Shown in pieces: positions 40,726 through 52,354 of a DNA stretch of 64,000 bases. The position numbers and the translations under genes were made by a program. A model generated the notes under the pieces. The model made no database searches and was not told the origin of the DNA. It saw only the letters and a program-made list of their open reading frames with translations. Numbering within the stretch: the stretch's first letter is position 1; the number at the start of each line of letters is the position of its first letter. The DNA is taken from positions 361,029,573-361,093,572 of the forward strand of contig OZ024742.1 in assembly GCA_964016885.1 (NCBI GenBank), written 5' to 3'. Source of the DNA: Eledone cirrhosa (taxonomy: Eukaryota; Mollusca; Cephalopoda; Octopoda; Eledonidae).

Positions 40726-41364
40726 ATGCTACTTCTCATACAGAAATCAAGTGGTTCTATGATAGATCAAACAACAAACAGAAATGTTAATGTAACTCAT
40801 AATTTCTTTGTAAACATTACTTGTATAAATCTTCAGAGTGTCAGCCATGTTAAGGTTTTGCTGAATTTAATAACTTAAGTTGATATTATAATAGATGGTT
40901 ACCAAACAAAATATTCAAACTTGACAGCTAAATATAGGAAAACTACTTCCTTAACTAAAAATCATTAACATCAATTGTCTATCTCTTTTCATTGTTGGAC
41001 CTCAGTTAGTTCTGACAACAAGTGTTCCAGTCTACTGAGGAAATTAACTTTCAAGTGGCTGCGCATTCCTCAGACATGAGCACTTCAAATATAATTCATA
41101 GTGAGAAACATTGTGTTAGATTGTGTGACAAGACTGGAAGTTTGAAATATAAGTACAACTCATGTTTGCAATCTAAGCAGGTGAGAGCAATAGGAAATTA
41201 TGTCTAGTTGAAGGACATAATTCACTCTCAGATATTGGCCTTAATCCTTGCAGCTGTGAGCCAAACACCCTCACCACTAACTTATGTCCCTTCACAGTTT
41301 CTATGTATTGCTCTAAATGAGTACTGCAAATATCTAAGCATTGATGGAAATTTATTTGGTTTCA
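40726..41364. other. AT-rich stretch without recognised features
   Basis: Frames at 41022-41207 and 41208-41396 abut but show no motif. Confidence 0.45.
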
Positions 41365-41480
41365 TCAATAAAATCTGTCCAGCAATTCTTTCTTGAGACA
41401 TTCTAACCACACACAGTGTCAGAGCTGTAATCTCTCAATTTGGAGAAGTATCGGCCTTACCTGGAGTGACTCTCTGATCT
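41365..41480 (-). pseudogene. RTE-e fragment
   Basis: The minus strand: GAGAGATTACAGCTCTGACA, GTGGTTAGAATGTCTCAAGA, AAGAATTGCTGGACAGATTT. This is the WYGHVVRMSQ-encoding region of RTE-e, also at 43115-43200. Confidence 0.6.
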
Positions 41481-43029
41481 CTGAACTACACACACTATCA
41501 TGTAACACTACTTCAATGATCCTTCAGAGAAACCCCATTTGGGCCACTTGATTCACGATCATATTCTTTCAGTCATTATCCAAGGTTCATGACCTTAGGA
41601 AAGGGCTAGCAGAAATATTGAATTGAAGATAGAAAGTTTGGCCTTTACACCTCTCTCACTTTTAAATGATTCAGCCCAAAATATTTATTATAATGCATAT
41701 TTGTAGAGGGCATTACACATTTGAACAGTGACTGCCCTCATCATCGCTTTGAAGTATTACCTACCTTGTTAATAACACAAGGAAGAACCAGACTAAGAAA
41801 AATATAAAACAAGTTTTCTAATGTTGTATACTGATACATAAGAATGGTGGAATTTTCCTATCATAATTTTGACTAGGTGCAAACATGCAGAGTTCATATG
41901 ATTATTTTTAAAGCAAAAACTATAGAAATCAGCTTTGCAATAGATTTGAATGTTTCATTGAAAATTATTAAGAAAAAGGATTTATGATAAATTATTTCAA
42001 AATCTACAATTCCTCTAACCAGTTTATAAATTTACATTTCTAGCTATAAATTATATTTCAGAGGAGTTAAGAAAGCCAGCAAAAGCTGGGGGTTTCAGTA
42101 AAAGAAATAGAAATTTAACTTGTAAATTCAATTTCTATGTAAATCAGTGAAAATACACAATACTTTTCTATACACATGTAAATCTTTACTGCTGCTATTC
42201 ACTGAATTCCAATGGCAGAGTAGTATTTTTTTTAGAAACTAGCCCCTTCTTTGTAGCTTGGATTCAAAGCACTTAATAAGAGGTGTATATACATACACAC
42301 ATAGCAGTTAGTAGCAATCATCATACATGATTTTATTATCTTAATGCATTTAACCAGTTAATGTCACCAATCTCTAGATATTGTCCAACAATAAATGGAT
42401 TTTCACAAATGATGTTGCATCAAAGACATCAAAGAACCTAATTCAGTAAGGGTGCTAATTTATATGGAAACTATTGTACACGTTAAATCTCTCAACGAAC
42501 CATATACATATAAGTACAGAGAATAATGTGAAAACATGCACATTTTGTTAGAGTTTGATGCTAAAGACATATAAGAGAAAGAACTCCTTGTGATGTTGCA
42601 ATTCTCAAAGGTATTACGGACATAATGGAATAATTTCAAGTGGAATTCCAAAACTAATTTTCTAGATGGTTCCCTAACAACACGCTTTCACACAATAGTT
42701 ACACCAACACATAAGCATATATGTATAAAATACTCATACACAAAACTATTATGATCAACAAACAATAAGCATCTCTACGATTTTAGAACTGTAAAAAATT
42801 ACATATTTTGTCATTAGTACCAGGCTATAGATTGCTTCTAATTTGTTTAAATAATATTCAATATAAAAATCAAAAAATTAAAGAAACAAAGAAAACTTTC
42901 ATAATCCCATGAACAAAGATATTTTGGCACAAATGTAATAAGAGAAATGACTTATCAATTGATAACCTCAATAAACTCTGCACTGTGTATGGAATAGAGC
43001 TGTGGTTTATTAACTGAAATTTTCATCCA
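41481..43029. other. Long AT-rich stretch without recognised features
   Basis: No motif or repeat recognised; possibly unique DNA. Confidence 0.5.
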
Positions 43030-43430
43030 ATTCTCATTATCATTCTTCTTACTGATTACTCCAATAGGTCTTTGGAGTAATGTTACTTGATAGAGCAGAG
43101 ATCAGAGAGTCGCTTTTGGTAGAGCTTCTCCAAATTAAGAGATCACAGCTCTGATAATATGGCCATGTGGTTAGAATGTCTCAGGAATGGATCGCTAGAC
43201 AGATTTTATGGGTAAAACTAACAGGCAGGAGACCCAGGAGTTGACCTTGAGTAAGACATTTGGATAACATCCATGAGCTTGGCTGGTCTCATTTGGGGAT
43301 TTAGCCAGATCAGTTGGATATGGTTGCTTCTGACAGGACCTGCTGGAAAGAGTATTTGAGGACTCTTTTCCCCATGACCCTCTTAGGAATAAGTGGGAAG
43401 AGAAGGAGGAGAAGAGGACGTTTGTATCAA
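43030..43430 (+). pseudogene. RTE-e C-terminal fragment, best copy
   Basis: The frame reads GHVVRMSQEWIARQILWVKL, TGRRPRS, two stops, then LDNIHELGWSHLGI and PDQLDMVASDRTCWKEYLRT. This is the RTE C-terminal order: GHV-x-RM, GRRPR, W-x-D, and the DR-x-x-W motif before the stop. The lineage differs from RTE-a, -b, -c and -d. No RT or 3' microsatellite. Confidence 0.65.
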
Positions 43431-43489
43431 TAATGGGAGATATTCCATTATTTTCCTACATATATATTTATTAGTAGTGAAGATTTCTA

Positions 43490-43760
43490 TTAAAAAATAT
43501 TACAACCATATATATAACATTACAAATTGCTCACAATTCTTTCAGAATAACATTACAAATATAATATCATTGATAAACACAGAAATGCTTATAACAAATA
43601 CAACCAACACGATGAGCCTCACAAAAACAATGCACCAAATCACATGATCAGAGTGAGAGAAAGAAAAGAGAAAAAAGTGGGGAGAAAAAATGTTGGAAGC
43701 AAAACAAAACAACCATCAATTCACCACCAAGTGTGACAATCGGTTCCATATTGTAAGAGT
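43490..43760 (+). repeat. Dispersed repeat R6, copy 1
   Basis: Shares TTACAAATATAATA-like AT blocks, ATGATCAGAGTGAGAGAA and CCATCAATTCACCACCAAGT with 55440-55690. Unclassified. Confidence 0.5.
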
Positions 43761-43907
43761 CAACGATACACTTTGAGGCAAGCCAACATGCTCACAATAT
43801 TACCACAGGTGATGGTGAGGCTAAGCTACTGAAACAACCAGGCACCCTCACACATAATCCATTTTTTGCTGCTGTTGCTTCAAATTCGGGTAGCTTCTCT
43901 CTAAAAG

Positions 43908-44140
43908 TACCAACTCCTGTCTAATATATCACTCAACTCTCTCTAGTATGTACCAACTCCTGTCTAATATATCACTCAACCTCTCTTGAGTAAACTAAAT
44001 GTACCAACTCCTAGCCTAATATATCACTCAACTCTCTAATATCTGGTAAACTAAATGTACCAACTCCTGTCTAATATATCAGTCAAATTCTCTCGAGTAA
44101 GCTAAAAGTACCAACTCCTGTCTCAATACATCACTCAACT
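43908..44140. repeat. ~50-bp minisatellite, five units
   Basis: Units begin GTACCAACTCCTGTCTAATA and contain TATCACTCAACTCTCT, with variable ends (GAGTAAACTAAAT). Copies have drifted and lengths vary between about 42 and 55 bp. Confidence 0.85.
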
Positions 44141-45140
44141 ACTTAACACTGTCATAAGTCAAATCAGTAACGTCAGTGTTAATCTGTGCAATGTCTAATA
44201 AAATCTGAACAATTGCTACAATCCTCAACCAACCAGCTTCTTCTCATCGACTTCCACTGCTGTCAGCATCAAAAAATCTCCAGCCATACAAAAGTCTTAC
44301 TGTATACATTTCTTGTGTACTAATCTTCAGCTTATATAAAAGTAAAATGTCAATACCTTCTTTTTTTTTGCTTTTGGAAAACATTGTTTTATATTGGCCA
44401 AAGTTTCTTTCCAAAATAATTTTCTCTTTTTATTCATTTATTTCGTTTTTGTATGGGAATTGAATTAATCTATGAAAGGAATCTGGCCCGTAGCTTTCAT
44501 TATTTCTTCTCTTGTTGCCTTTTTGATATTCAGCGGATTTGACAGTTAAAAGGTCAAGAACTACTTTATATTAAATACATTGAGTGCATGGTTTCTCTGT
44601 GGGTACACGTGTGTGTGCATGTGTGTTTCTGTGTGAAAGAGAAAAAAAGAGTATGTATGTGTGTGTATGTATAAGATGAGGTTGATGTCATGCTATAATA
44701 AAAAAAAAAATATGAACTTCTTGGATATTTCAAATAAAGCTCATGAAGAGATATAACTAGTAACACATCTAAAAATATACATGTATTTACTAATGTACTT
44801 TTTCTTTCACTTTCTCTCGCTCCCACTTTTATTCCCCTTTCCTTTCTCTCCTCTATCTCTGTCAGTCACACATACACACACCAGATAAGTATAATATGTA
44901 AAAAGTCATCGAATTAACTAAGGAAATTGCAAAGCTAAGCACGTTCTTTGGTTATCAGAAAGCACTTAACATTGAAAAGTAAAAATAAATATATCTACTA
45001 CTCAGTGGAAGATTATGAGTTGAGTTGAAATAACAGACTAGGTGTTCTGCATCTCATTTCATCCCATAGAATCAGTTTTTGTAAAGTGGGCCAATTCTTT
45101 ATTTATTTGTAATATCTCTGCATTTTTTGTGAACATTATA
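44141..45140. other. AT-rich stretch without recognised features
   Basis: Short (TG)n and poly-A runs only. Confidence 0.5.
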
Positions 45141-45151
45141 AGCACTAGCGG

Positions 45152-45350
45152 CAACTAGGCGGTGGATTGGCAGTATCGGTAGAGGGTCGGACACCATGCT
45201 TTGCAGCAAAGAGTTACGTCCCTTTATGGTCTGAGTTCAAATCCTGCCAAGGTTAACTTTGCCTTTCATCCTTACGGGGTCGATAAAATAAAGCACCAGT
45301 AATGCACTGGGATAATTGCTGGCCTTGTGCCAAATGTAGAAACAATTATT
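45152..45350 (+). mobile_element. SINE-B copy with target duplication
   Basis: 11-bp duplication AGCACTAGCGG at 45141-45151 and 45351-45361. Near-consensus head, body and tail; a good reference copy. Confidence 0.95.
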
Positions 45351-45361
45351 AGCACTAGCGG

Positions 45362-45555
45362 TTATTGATTTCCAATTAGCCATACATAGGTTCAGTGTAT
45401 TTACCAAGGGTGTTACCAGGGAGGAACAAATACCAAAAGTTTTTTTTTGTTAAAAAAGTAGTTTTCTTTCCTTTTGGTTTCCTTGGCGTTCATGTATTGC
45501 TGGTCAGCAAAAGATGTATGTGCATGTATTTGTATGTATGTATATATATATATAT
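45362..45555. other. Flank with (TATG)n
   Basis: No feature apart from simple repeats before LINE-Z block B. Confidence 0.5.
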
Positions 45556-46162
45556 GTCAGGTCACCAGTTGGTGCTACTGGTAACATGTATCCCAGTACA
45601 ATCTGTCTCATGGTCGGGTCGTTGGCAACTAAACTGGCAACCCCACCAAGCTTTCTTGGTGAGGAGGGTGACTTTGGACATCCTGCAGGACTAAAAACAA
45701 AACCTGTCAAAGGGCAAAGGAGCTCTTAAGAGTCAATGGCCATCCAAAATCACTGGGAGAGATGACCCCTTAGCTTTTGTCAAGGCAGAATTCTAGTGAG
45801 AAGGAAACTCTGATATAACACCTGCAACTCTGATGGTATCCAATGATGTTGACTTGTTCTTCTTTTTGGTAAATATCATCTTGGTTAAGAGAGTGGGACT
45901 GGCTTTGTGCAGTGCCTTTGCTCACTATAAAAGCTTCATGGCACAGGCATTGCTTTATATCTGGAGATCTCTCTGCACTTGTCGTCACATGGTACCATGG
46001 GCCCAGCACTATGTGTCAATAGTTGTCACAAGTGTAGTGTTACCAGAGTTTTCAAGTCGCTGGCTGGACTAAAAAGTCACACTCATTCAGCGCATCAGTA
46101 GGGGTTTGCCTACATGGTATATAAAGTAGTGGCCGTACTCGAAAACGAGTTGGCAGCCACTA
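45556..46162 (+). mobile_element. LINE-Z, blocks B then A
   Basis: GTCAGGTCACCAGTTGGTGC (B) continues without a gap into CTGATATAACACCTGCAACT (A) and ends GAAAACGAGTTGGCAGCCAC next to (AT)n. The finger region reads TRVFKSLAGLKSHTHSAHQ then stop. Very similar to 29396-30005. Confidence 0.65.
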
Positions 46163-46180
46163 TATATATATATATATATA

Positions 46181-46223
46181 GGAGAAAGTATGACCCCAAC
46201 AGCTGTTGGGTCATACTTTCTCC
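46181..46223. repeat. 43-bp near-perfect palindrome
   Basis: GGAGAAAGTATGACCCC pairs with GGGTCATACTTTCTCC around CAACAGCTGTTG, with one extra C. It is immediately preceded by (AT)n and is the edge of repeat R4. Confidence 0.9.
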
Positions 46224-46297
46224 TATTACCCATTCTATTACTCTAAGTATTGAGTACTCTGGCGCGTTATGGTCCATCTGGTTCCTTACCACAATTC
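46195..46297 (-). repeat. Dispersed repeat R4, copy 2
   Basis: Complement of 28731-28830: TGTGGTAAGGAACCAGATGG, GAGTACTCAATACTTAGAGT and ATGGGTAATAGGAG on the minus strand. Confidence 0.7.
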
Positions 46298-46342
46298 CCT
46301 TATTATATATATATATATATATATAAAAATATATATATATAA

Positions 46343-46378
<36 letters not shown>

Positions 46379-46412
46379 TTACACACATACACACACATAC
46401 ATATATATCATC
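46298..46412. repeat. (AT)n-(GT)n-(CA)n microsatellite
   Basis: Compound simple repeat. Confidence 0.95.
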
Positions 46413-46527
46413 GATGATTGCTGAAATGCTTATCTGTGAAAGTTGCAGTGTGATATCTCATGGATATACAGGTGTAAATAGGGAAACATACACTACATCA
46501 GTCATATATACATATAAAACAGATTTC

Positions 46528-46672
46528 TTCAGACGTTCTGTCTACCAAATTTCTCTACAAGTAATAGGTCAGCCTGATGCTATAAAAGAGATATGTACAA
46601 AGCACAATACAGTGGAATCATATTATTTAATGGGAAGCAAACCACTTAATAACACAGCCATGATTTTGAAAT
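46528..46672 (-). mobile_element. SINE-C, degenerate copy
   Basis: The minus strand reads ATGGCTGTGTTATTAAGTGG, TATGATTCCACTGTATTGTG, TATAGCATCAGGCTGACCTA, AATTTGGTAGACAGAACGTC: head and body in SINE-C order. Confidence 0.55.
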
Positions 46673-46676
46673 CATG

Positions 46677-46794
46677 TTAACCCTTTTCGTCCCAAGCTGG
46701 ATGAAAGCAGTCTTGTTTCTATGTTATAAGACTGCTTATTTTAAAGTGAAAATCATAGGCAGTACTTTTAATTAGAAATACGGGAAAGTGTAAT
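46677..46794 (+). mobile_element. Possible TTAA-type MITE end
   Basis: TTAACCCTTTTCGTCCCAAG has the TTAA plus CCCTTT form of piggyBac-like termini. No matching second end: RTE-b follows directly. Confidence 0.35.
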
Positions 46795-47600
46795 AGTAAT
46801 ATACGCGAACGGCAAAGCATAAACGAACTAAGGACAAAATTAGAAATAAGAGGGATCAGATGTTGTTTACTCGAGAGAAGGCTACGTTGGTATGGTCACG
46901 TGATGCGCATGAAAGACGACAGCTGTATAACAAAGTGCAGGGCAATAAAGATAGACGGTAGCCACGGAGTAGGCAGACCCAGAAAAACCTGGGACGAGCT
47001 GATAAATTCCGACCTCACACACTTACACCTCTCCAAGACAATGTCACTGGACCGAGAGCTTTGGCGGTACTCAGTAATAGAGAAGACCCGCGTTACCTAA
47101 ATACAAAGTAAAACCTACTACAGTCAGTAGGCATCTCTAACAAAATACACCCCCGTCCCACCACCCCCACCCCATCCACACCGCCCCTTTCAATGTAAAG
47201 TTATGTTGGTGCCACAAAATCCAGGCCGAAACAAATGAGATCGTGTAGGTGTCACGACAAAAAAAACACACAGTCCACGCTGTAATGTTACCGTGTAGGC
47301 AACACGGTAAAAACGTCCCAGTCCCACACTGTAAATGTGGTTGGTGTTAGGAAGGGCATCCAGCTGTAAAAAAAACCTGCCAGACAGTCCATGCTGTAAT
47401 GTGGCCGTGTAGGCAACACGGTAAAAACCTCCCAGCCCCACACTGTAAATGTGGTTGGTGTTAGGAAGGGCATCCAACTGTAGAAAACCCGCCAGACAGT
47501 CCTATGCGAGCAAGACAACCACTCTTGCCTCAAGTGGGAAAACTCCCGTCCAAACCCATGCAAGCATGGAACACGGACGTTAAACGATGATGATGATGTT
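46795..47600 (+). pseudogene. RTE-b C-terminus with dimeric 3' UTR
   Basis: Frame: [60 protein letters not shown] and TWDELINSDLTHLHLSKTMS, ending at the stop near 47100 with no break. Only the last ~100 residues survive. The 3' UTR holds two monomers (AACACGGTAAAAAC at 47306 and 47418) and ends GGACGTTAAACGATGATGAT. Shares its protein with copy C and its dimeric tail with 10770-11110. Confidence 0.9.
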
Positions 47601-47629
47601 TAGCAATAAGATTTGTTATTATTCAAATA

Positions 47630-47836
47630 GAAGGGAGGTGGATTGGCCGTATCGGTGGAGCATCGGACAACATGCTTTGTGTCATAGAGTTATGGGCCTT
47701 CCTGTTCTCTATCTAAATCCCGCTGGGGTTAACTTTGCCTTTCATCCTTATGGGTTCGATAAAATAAAGTACCTGTCATGAACTGGGGTTGATTTAATCC
47801 CCAAAATTGCTGGCTTTGTGCCAATATAAGAAATCA
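47630..47836 (+). mobile_element. SINE-B copy with target duplication
   Basis: 14-bp duplication TTATTATTCAAATA at 47616-47629 and 47837-47850. Body has the longer variant GATTTAATCCCCAAAATTGC before GGCTTTGTGCC. Confidence 0.93.
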
Positions 47837-47850
47837 TTATTATTCAAATA

Positions 47851-49354
47851 CACATGATTAACATTCAACATATTCTTTCTGTAAGGCATCAAATAAATCT
47901 TTAATGGCTGATGTCATTCAATCTGCATATCTGATTTTTTAAAAACCTCTGTCCTTTTCATCACTTCGTTTTTTACTGAGATTTTTAATAGTTTGCGGTA
48001 AATTTTTAATAGGTTGCGGTATTGGTGGTAAATCTCTTTACCCATCAGCAAACTGATCATAGATCCAGTCAAGATGTAAAATGTAACCTCAAAGAATGAA
48101 AGATATCCAGATCTGGTGTAATATATGAGACCCATTTCAAACTGCTTACTATGTACATTGGTAATCAATGTTAAATTCATATGGCCTATATAGGTTATGT
48201 GTTACAGAAACAGTGTACTTGCAAGTAATAAAACAAGAATACACACACTAGAATTTAAAGCAAGTATGCCTCCCCAAAATAGAACACCATGCCACTTAGA
48301 CTATGTGGTCCCTTCTTTAGTTTGGTCACTCTATGATATTAATGTTGTACCACTATATAATTCTCATGTGGTTTATTTTCTGATGGTGAGTTTCATGTTA
48401 TCCATTTCCCAGTAAAAGCTGAAGTCAACTCAGAAATAAGTCACCAAGCACTCATCAGTTGTACAGTCTTGCTACTGCTTACAGTTGTTTCTATCTTACA
48501 ATACCTATATACAACTAAGCCAATTGTAGTATTGGAAAATTAAATGTATCAGCTTTATATCCATTTCAAGTAGTAGGAATTGAACTGTAAGCATTTAGGC
48601 AGATAATCTGGACAACCAAATTAACTCAAATTTCTGTAACACACATCACAAAACAGGCTGAATTCAATGATGACAATAAAACAATGTTTGACAGATAATT
48701 GCTTATATTTTAAGAATTTGTTTATCAGACCTGACAATCCAGTACATTATTCAACAAATATTTTGTATTTAATTTAAAGGTCTACTGAGTTTATGATATT
48801 TACACTAGTATCATTGAAAGTATCAAATCTAATAAATAAACCATTTTCAGAGTTTTATCTAATAAAGGGTAACAGAGCTATTTTCTTCTATATTTTGAAA
48901 TCTATACCCCAAAATTGCATCACTGATATTCTTATATACTGATATTGAAATATTTATCATAATATTGAAACTCAGATATTGACACCTTCATATTTGGATA
49001 TCAGTTTTAATATACTAATATTGAAAAATATATCTTGGCAACGAACCATGTACTGGAACTAATATCACACTATTGAAAGCAATATTCAGTTAATGAAACC
49101 AAATATATTATACAGAAACTGATATTAGGATACTGAAACTGTTATCGTATTACTGAAAACGTGATATTGAAGTCAATATAGTAATATTAAAACTGAAGTG
49201 GAAACAAGAAACGTATAGCATTATTTACCAGCAAAACAAATATATTGTATGACTAAATGTCTGGTCTGAAATATTATTTTCAAACATTGGTACAGGGTCA
49301 GAAATATATAAGGAAAGTGAATGAAGATGTGTGGCTTATCATCATTGTGGGTTC
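47851..49354. other. AT-rich stretch with degenerate ATTGAAACTGATA motif
   Basis: At about 48920-49200 the phrase ATATTGAAACTGATATT recurs loosely every 15-40 bp, a decayed simple repeat. No gene; 47914-48180 (minus) has no motif. Confidence 0.5.
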
Positions 49355-49390
49355 AATGTACTTTATTTCACATTGCTCCAGTTCATCATC
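49355..49390 (+). mobile_element. SINE central-block fragment
   Basis: CTTTATTTCACATTGCTCCA and GTTCA: the block shared by SINE-A, -D and -E, isolated. Confidence 0.6.
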
Positions 49391-49501
49391 TTCTCATCAT
49401 TGTTTTTATATTTTCCATATTGGCATGGGCTGGATGGGTTATGTTACACCTGGCTCTCCTCTCTTTAGTCACCACTAACAATACAATCGATATAGTGTAC
49501 C

Positions 49502-49783
49502 CAGGGGCCTTGTTTGCCTTAAAAATGTGAGGGGGTCAAACCAACATTTGTTGATTCTTAAAGGAGCATAAATTATTTATGGTGCCTTAACCGGACCCTA
49601 TCACATAAGTAAAATTTTACGCTAATTAAATTTTATATATTCAAATGAAGTTCAGATGTAAAAGAATAAGCTTGAAAAAAAATTTATTATATCAAATAAA
49701 CAAAAAATAAAATATAGACATTTGAAAAAGTGTGGAGGGAAGGGGCACTTGTCCCCTAGTACCCCCCTGAAACAAGGCCCTTG
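49502..49783. mobile_element. hAT-type MITE, 282 bp, perfect 8-bp TSD
   Basis: Flanked by AGTGTACC at 49494-49501 and 49784-49791. Termini CAGGGGCCTTGTTT and, inverted, CAAGGGCCTTGTTT (one mismatch in 14). An 8-bp duplication and CA-initial inverted ends are hAT hallmarks. Interior AT-rich with GTGAGGGGGTCAAACC and ACTTGTCCCCTAGTACCCCC near the ends. No transposase. Confidence 0.88.
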
Positions 49784-49842
49784 AGTGTACCTATTCTAAA
49801 TCCCTGGTACAGCTGAAGTTGTCTTCTAATATTAGTTGCTTA

Positions 49843-50064
49843 AGCCTTTAGCATTAAACCACCTGTATCCAGCCAGAATTTCCTCACCTCTTTCTATTTA
49901 AAATGGCTGTAACCAGCCACTCATACTGATGTTAAGGTTTTGTTCTCAAAATGAATAATATCAAACTCTCCTAGATTCGGTATTATGTGAGATAATTATG
50001 TGAGGTAAAGCCTTTACTGCGAAAATACAATAGTATATAGAGTAATGTAAATGCTAAATGGTCA
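49843..50064. mobile_element. MITE, same family as 13021-13242
   Basis: Starts AGCCTTTAGCATT, ends AATGCTAAATGG; interior AATGGCTGTAACCAGCCACT, TTTTGTTCTCAAAATGAATA and TTATGTGAGATAATTATGTG match the 13-kb copy. Its ends have more substitutions, so it is older. Confidence 0.75.
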
Positions 50065-50209
50065 ATGGCACATCAAATGGAATAATCTCTTCCTTGATAA
50101 GCACCTGCAGATATGGTAAATTTTAAGTAACCATAGCATATTCTTTTTACTGGCTTCTATCATAGGACTATGGCCATGCAACAGTAGATTCAATTGTAAT
50201 TTACCCAAC

Positions 50210-50480
50210 TGCTAGATGGTGGTGTTAAACAAGGTGACCAATTAATTCTATCACTCAAGTAGGATTTGAACTCAGAACTGAAAGAGCCAGAATAAAAGTC
50301 ACAAGATATTTCCTTTGATGTTCTAACAATACCATCAGTTGGTATTTTATTTATATTCTCTGAAAAGATGAAAAGTAAAGTTTACCTCTGCCAAAATAGA
50401 CCTCTGAAAGCAGATAGCTTGAACAAATACCACAACACATTCTATTTTATGCTCTAACAATTCTGCCACTTTTTCAACTT
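50210..50480 (-). mobile_element. Two degenerate SINE-B-related copies in tandem
   Basis: The minus strand shows two head-like segments ending in A-box remnants (GTGGCAGAATTGTTAGAGCA; GATGGTATTGTTAGAACATC) and B-box remnants (GAGTTCAAATCCTACTTGAG). Body CTTTTCATCTTTTCAGAGAA is recognisable only in one. Confidence 0.45.
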
Positions 50481-50524
50481 TATTCCTATTATAACAGTAT
50501 TGCAATTTCACCAACTAACTTATT

Positions 50525-50880
50525 TTCACCAGTGGCAACCTGGTGCAATCTGTGACTAATGCAATCTCTGCTGCACTTTGGGCTGAGGAGGGTAAACTCT
50601 CCAACTATCGGTCATTCTCTGACAGGTTTGTGGTCGAGCTGGTAGCAGTGGAGACTTCTGGTGTCCTTGGCCCTAGGGGTACCTCCCTACTCACTACCAT
50701 TGACACAGTGTTGGATACCTACAGGTATGAGTCTCATGAGTTGGAATAGCTCTTTCAACGTGTCTCCCTCACGGGAAACGCCTCTCTTCTGTCCGCCGGA
50801 GCCGCAGGGCAGCCAGCACATGGGCTCCCATTTGTTTATAATAATGAGAGATGGGGAGATGGCTCTTCCAACACATCTCC
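50525..50880 (+). pseudogene. Retroelement C-terminal coding block, copy 1
   Basis: Frame: AISAALWAEEGKLSNYRSFS, DRFVVELVAVETSGVLGPRG and TSLLTTIDTVLDTYRYESHE, a stop, then LFQRVSLT. The pattern KY-x-SL...F-x-P-AVETSGV-x-G...LFQR-x-S is one I recall at the C-termini of RT-bearing invertebrate mobile elements. GC is higher than the background. It ends where the 23-bp minisatellite starts. RT motifs are absent, so the class is tentative. Confidence 0.5.
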
Positions 50881-50892
50881 TCCACTTACATC

Positions 50893-51525
50893 GTATTAGG
50901 TGTACTCCTTACACCGTGTTAGGTGTACTCCTTACACCATGTTAGGTGTACTCCTTACACCGTGTTAGGTGTACTCCTTACACCGTGTTAGGTGTACTCC
51001 TTACACCGTATTAGGTGTACTCCTTACACCGTGTTAGGTGTACTCCTTACATCGTATTAGGGGTACTCCTTACACCGTGTTAGGTGTACTCCTTACATCG
51101 TATTAGGTGTACTCCTTACATCGTATTAGGGGTACTCCTTACACCGTGTTAGGTGTACTCCTTACACCGTATTAGGTGTACTCCTTACACCATGTTAGGT
51201 GTACTCCTTACATCGTATTAGGTGTACTCCTTACACCGTATTAGGTATACTCCTTACACCGTATTAGGTGTACTCCTTACACCGTGTTAGGTGTACTCCT
51301 TACACCGTGTTAGGTGTACTCCTTACACCGTGTTAGGTGTACTCCTTACACCGTATTAGGTGTACTCCTTACACCGTATTAGGTGTACTCCTTACACCGT
51401 GTTAGGTGTACTCCTTACACCGTGTTAGGTGTACTCCTTACACCGTGTTAGGTGTACTCCTTACACCGTGTTAGGTGTACTCCTTACACCGTATTAGGTG
51501 TACTCCTTACACCGTGTTAGGTGTA
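50893..51525. repeat. 23-bp minisatellite, ~27 units
   Basis: Unit GTGTTAGGTGTACTCCTTAC plus ACC, with GTGTTAGG/GTATTAGG alternatives, ACACC/ACATC and a few GGGGTAC or GGTATAC variants. Each unit contains GGTGT and ACACC separated by seven bases, a potential small hairpin. Length is constant throughout. Confidence 0.97.
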
Positions 51526-52354
51526 CAACCATGGAAATATTTGTAAAATACTTACAGAACTATAAAACATAATTAGAAATAATGTCAAGCTGAAGGTAGA
51601 ATCAGATGACTAACATCTTTGTGATGTTATGAAAAGATTTTAAGGTCTATTCTTCTCACTTGACACTTTTAATGTAATTGACAGTGATATGAGATTGTTA
51701 AGAATGCTGCACTTTGTGTGTAACTATTCTTTGAAGTTCTTTAAATTGAATGTGTTATTTTGTTTGTTTCGTAAGCCAGGATTAAAATGTGGAAGTTTTC
51801 TTCAAAGAAACTGTTAATAACCTCTTTCAGTCCATTATTACAAAGTGTAACATGATTAATTTTTGACCAATTAATTATGTTCTGCGTACCGCTTTCTCAC
51901 AAATTCCTAATATATTTCAAAAGCTGTCTGATAATTGCTCCTAAGTCCAATAAAAATTAAAAAAACAAAAGAAATAGAAAGCAGCGCTTATATTGATATT
52001 GTCAAGTCTGAAATACTTTTAATAAATCTTGTGTAAATATTTCTATTTTATCACTAACATTTGTTATATATTGTTCCTCACTTATATACTGCTAAATAAT
52101 AGTTTAGCTTTCATTGAACAGACTTCATTCACGAAACACTTTCACTAGATATCATTTCAGTATTCTTTTTATTGTGTGCATGTATATTGTTTTTTGTCTT
52201 TTTGTTTTTGCTTTTCTAAAATATATTTGTTTTCTTTGTATGACATTAATAGCACTGTTATTGATCAAATAGCATTATTTTATTGTTAGTTAAGGAAATG
52301 ATTTTTGATTAAAGAAAATGTTAGCAATTAAGGTTAAAATAGCAGCCATAATCT
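51526..52354. other. AT-rich stretch without recognised features
   Basis: Nothing recognised. Confidence 0.5.

Noticed and set aside
50893..51525. CRISPR array
   Set aside because: Units are contiguous 23-bp repeats with no spacers, and the genome is animal.
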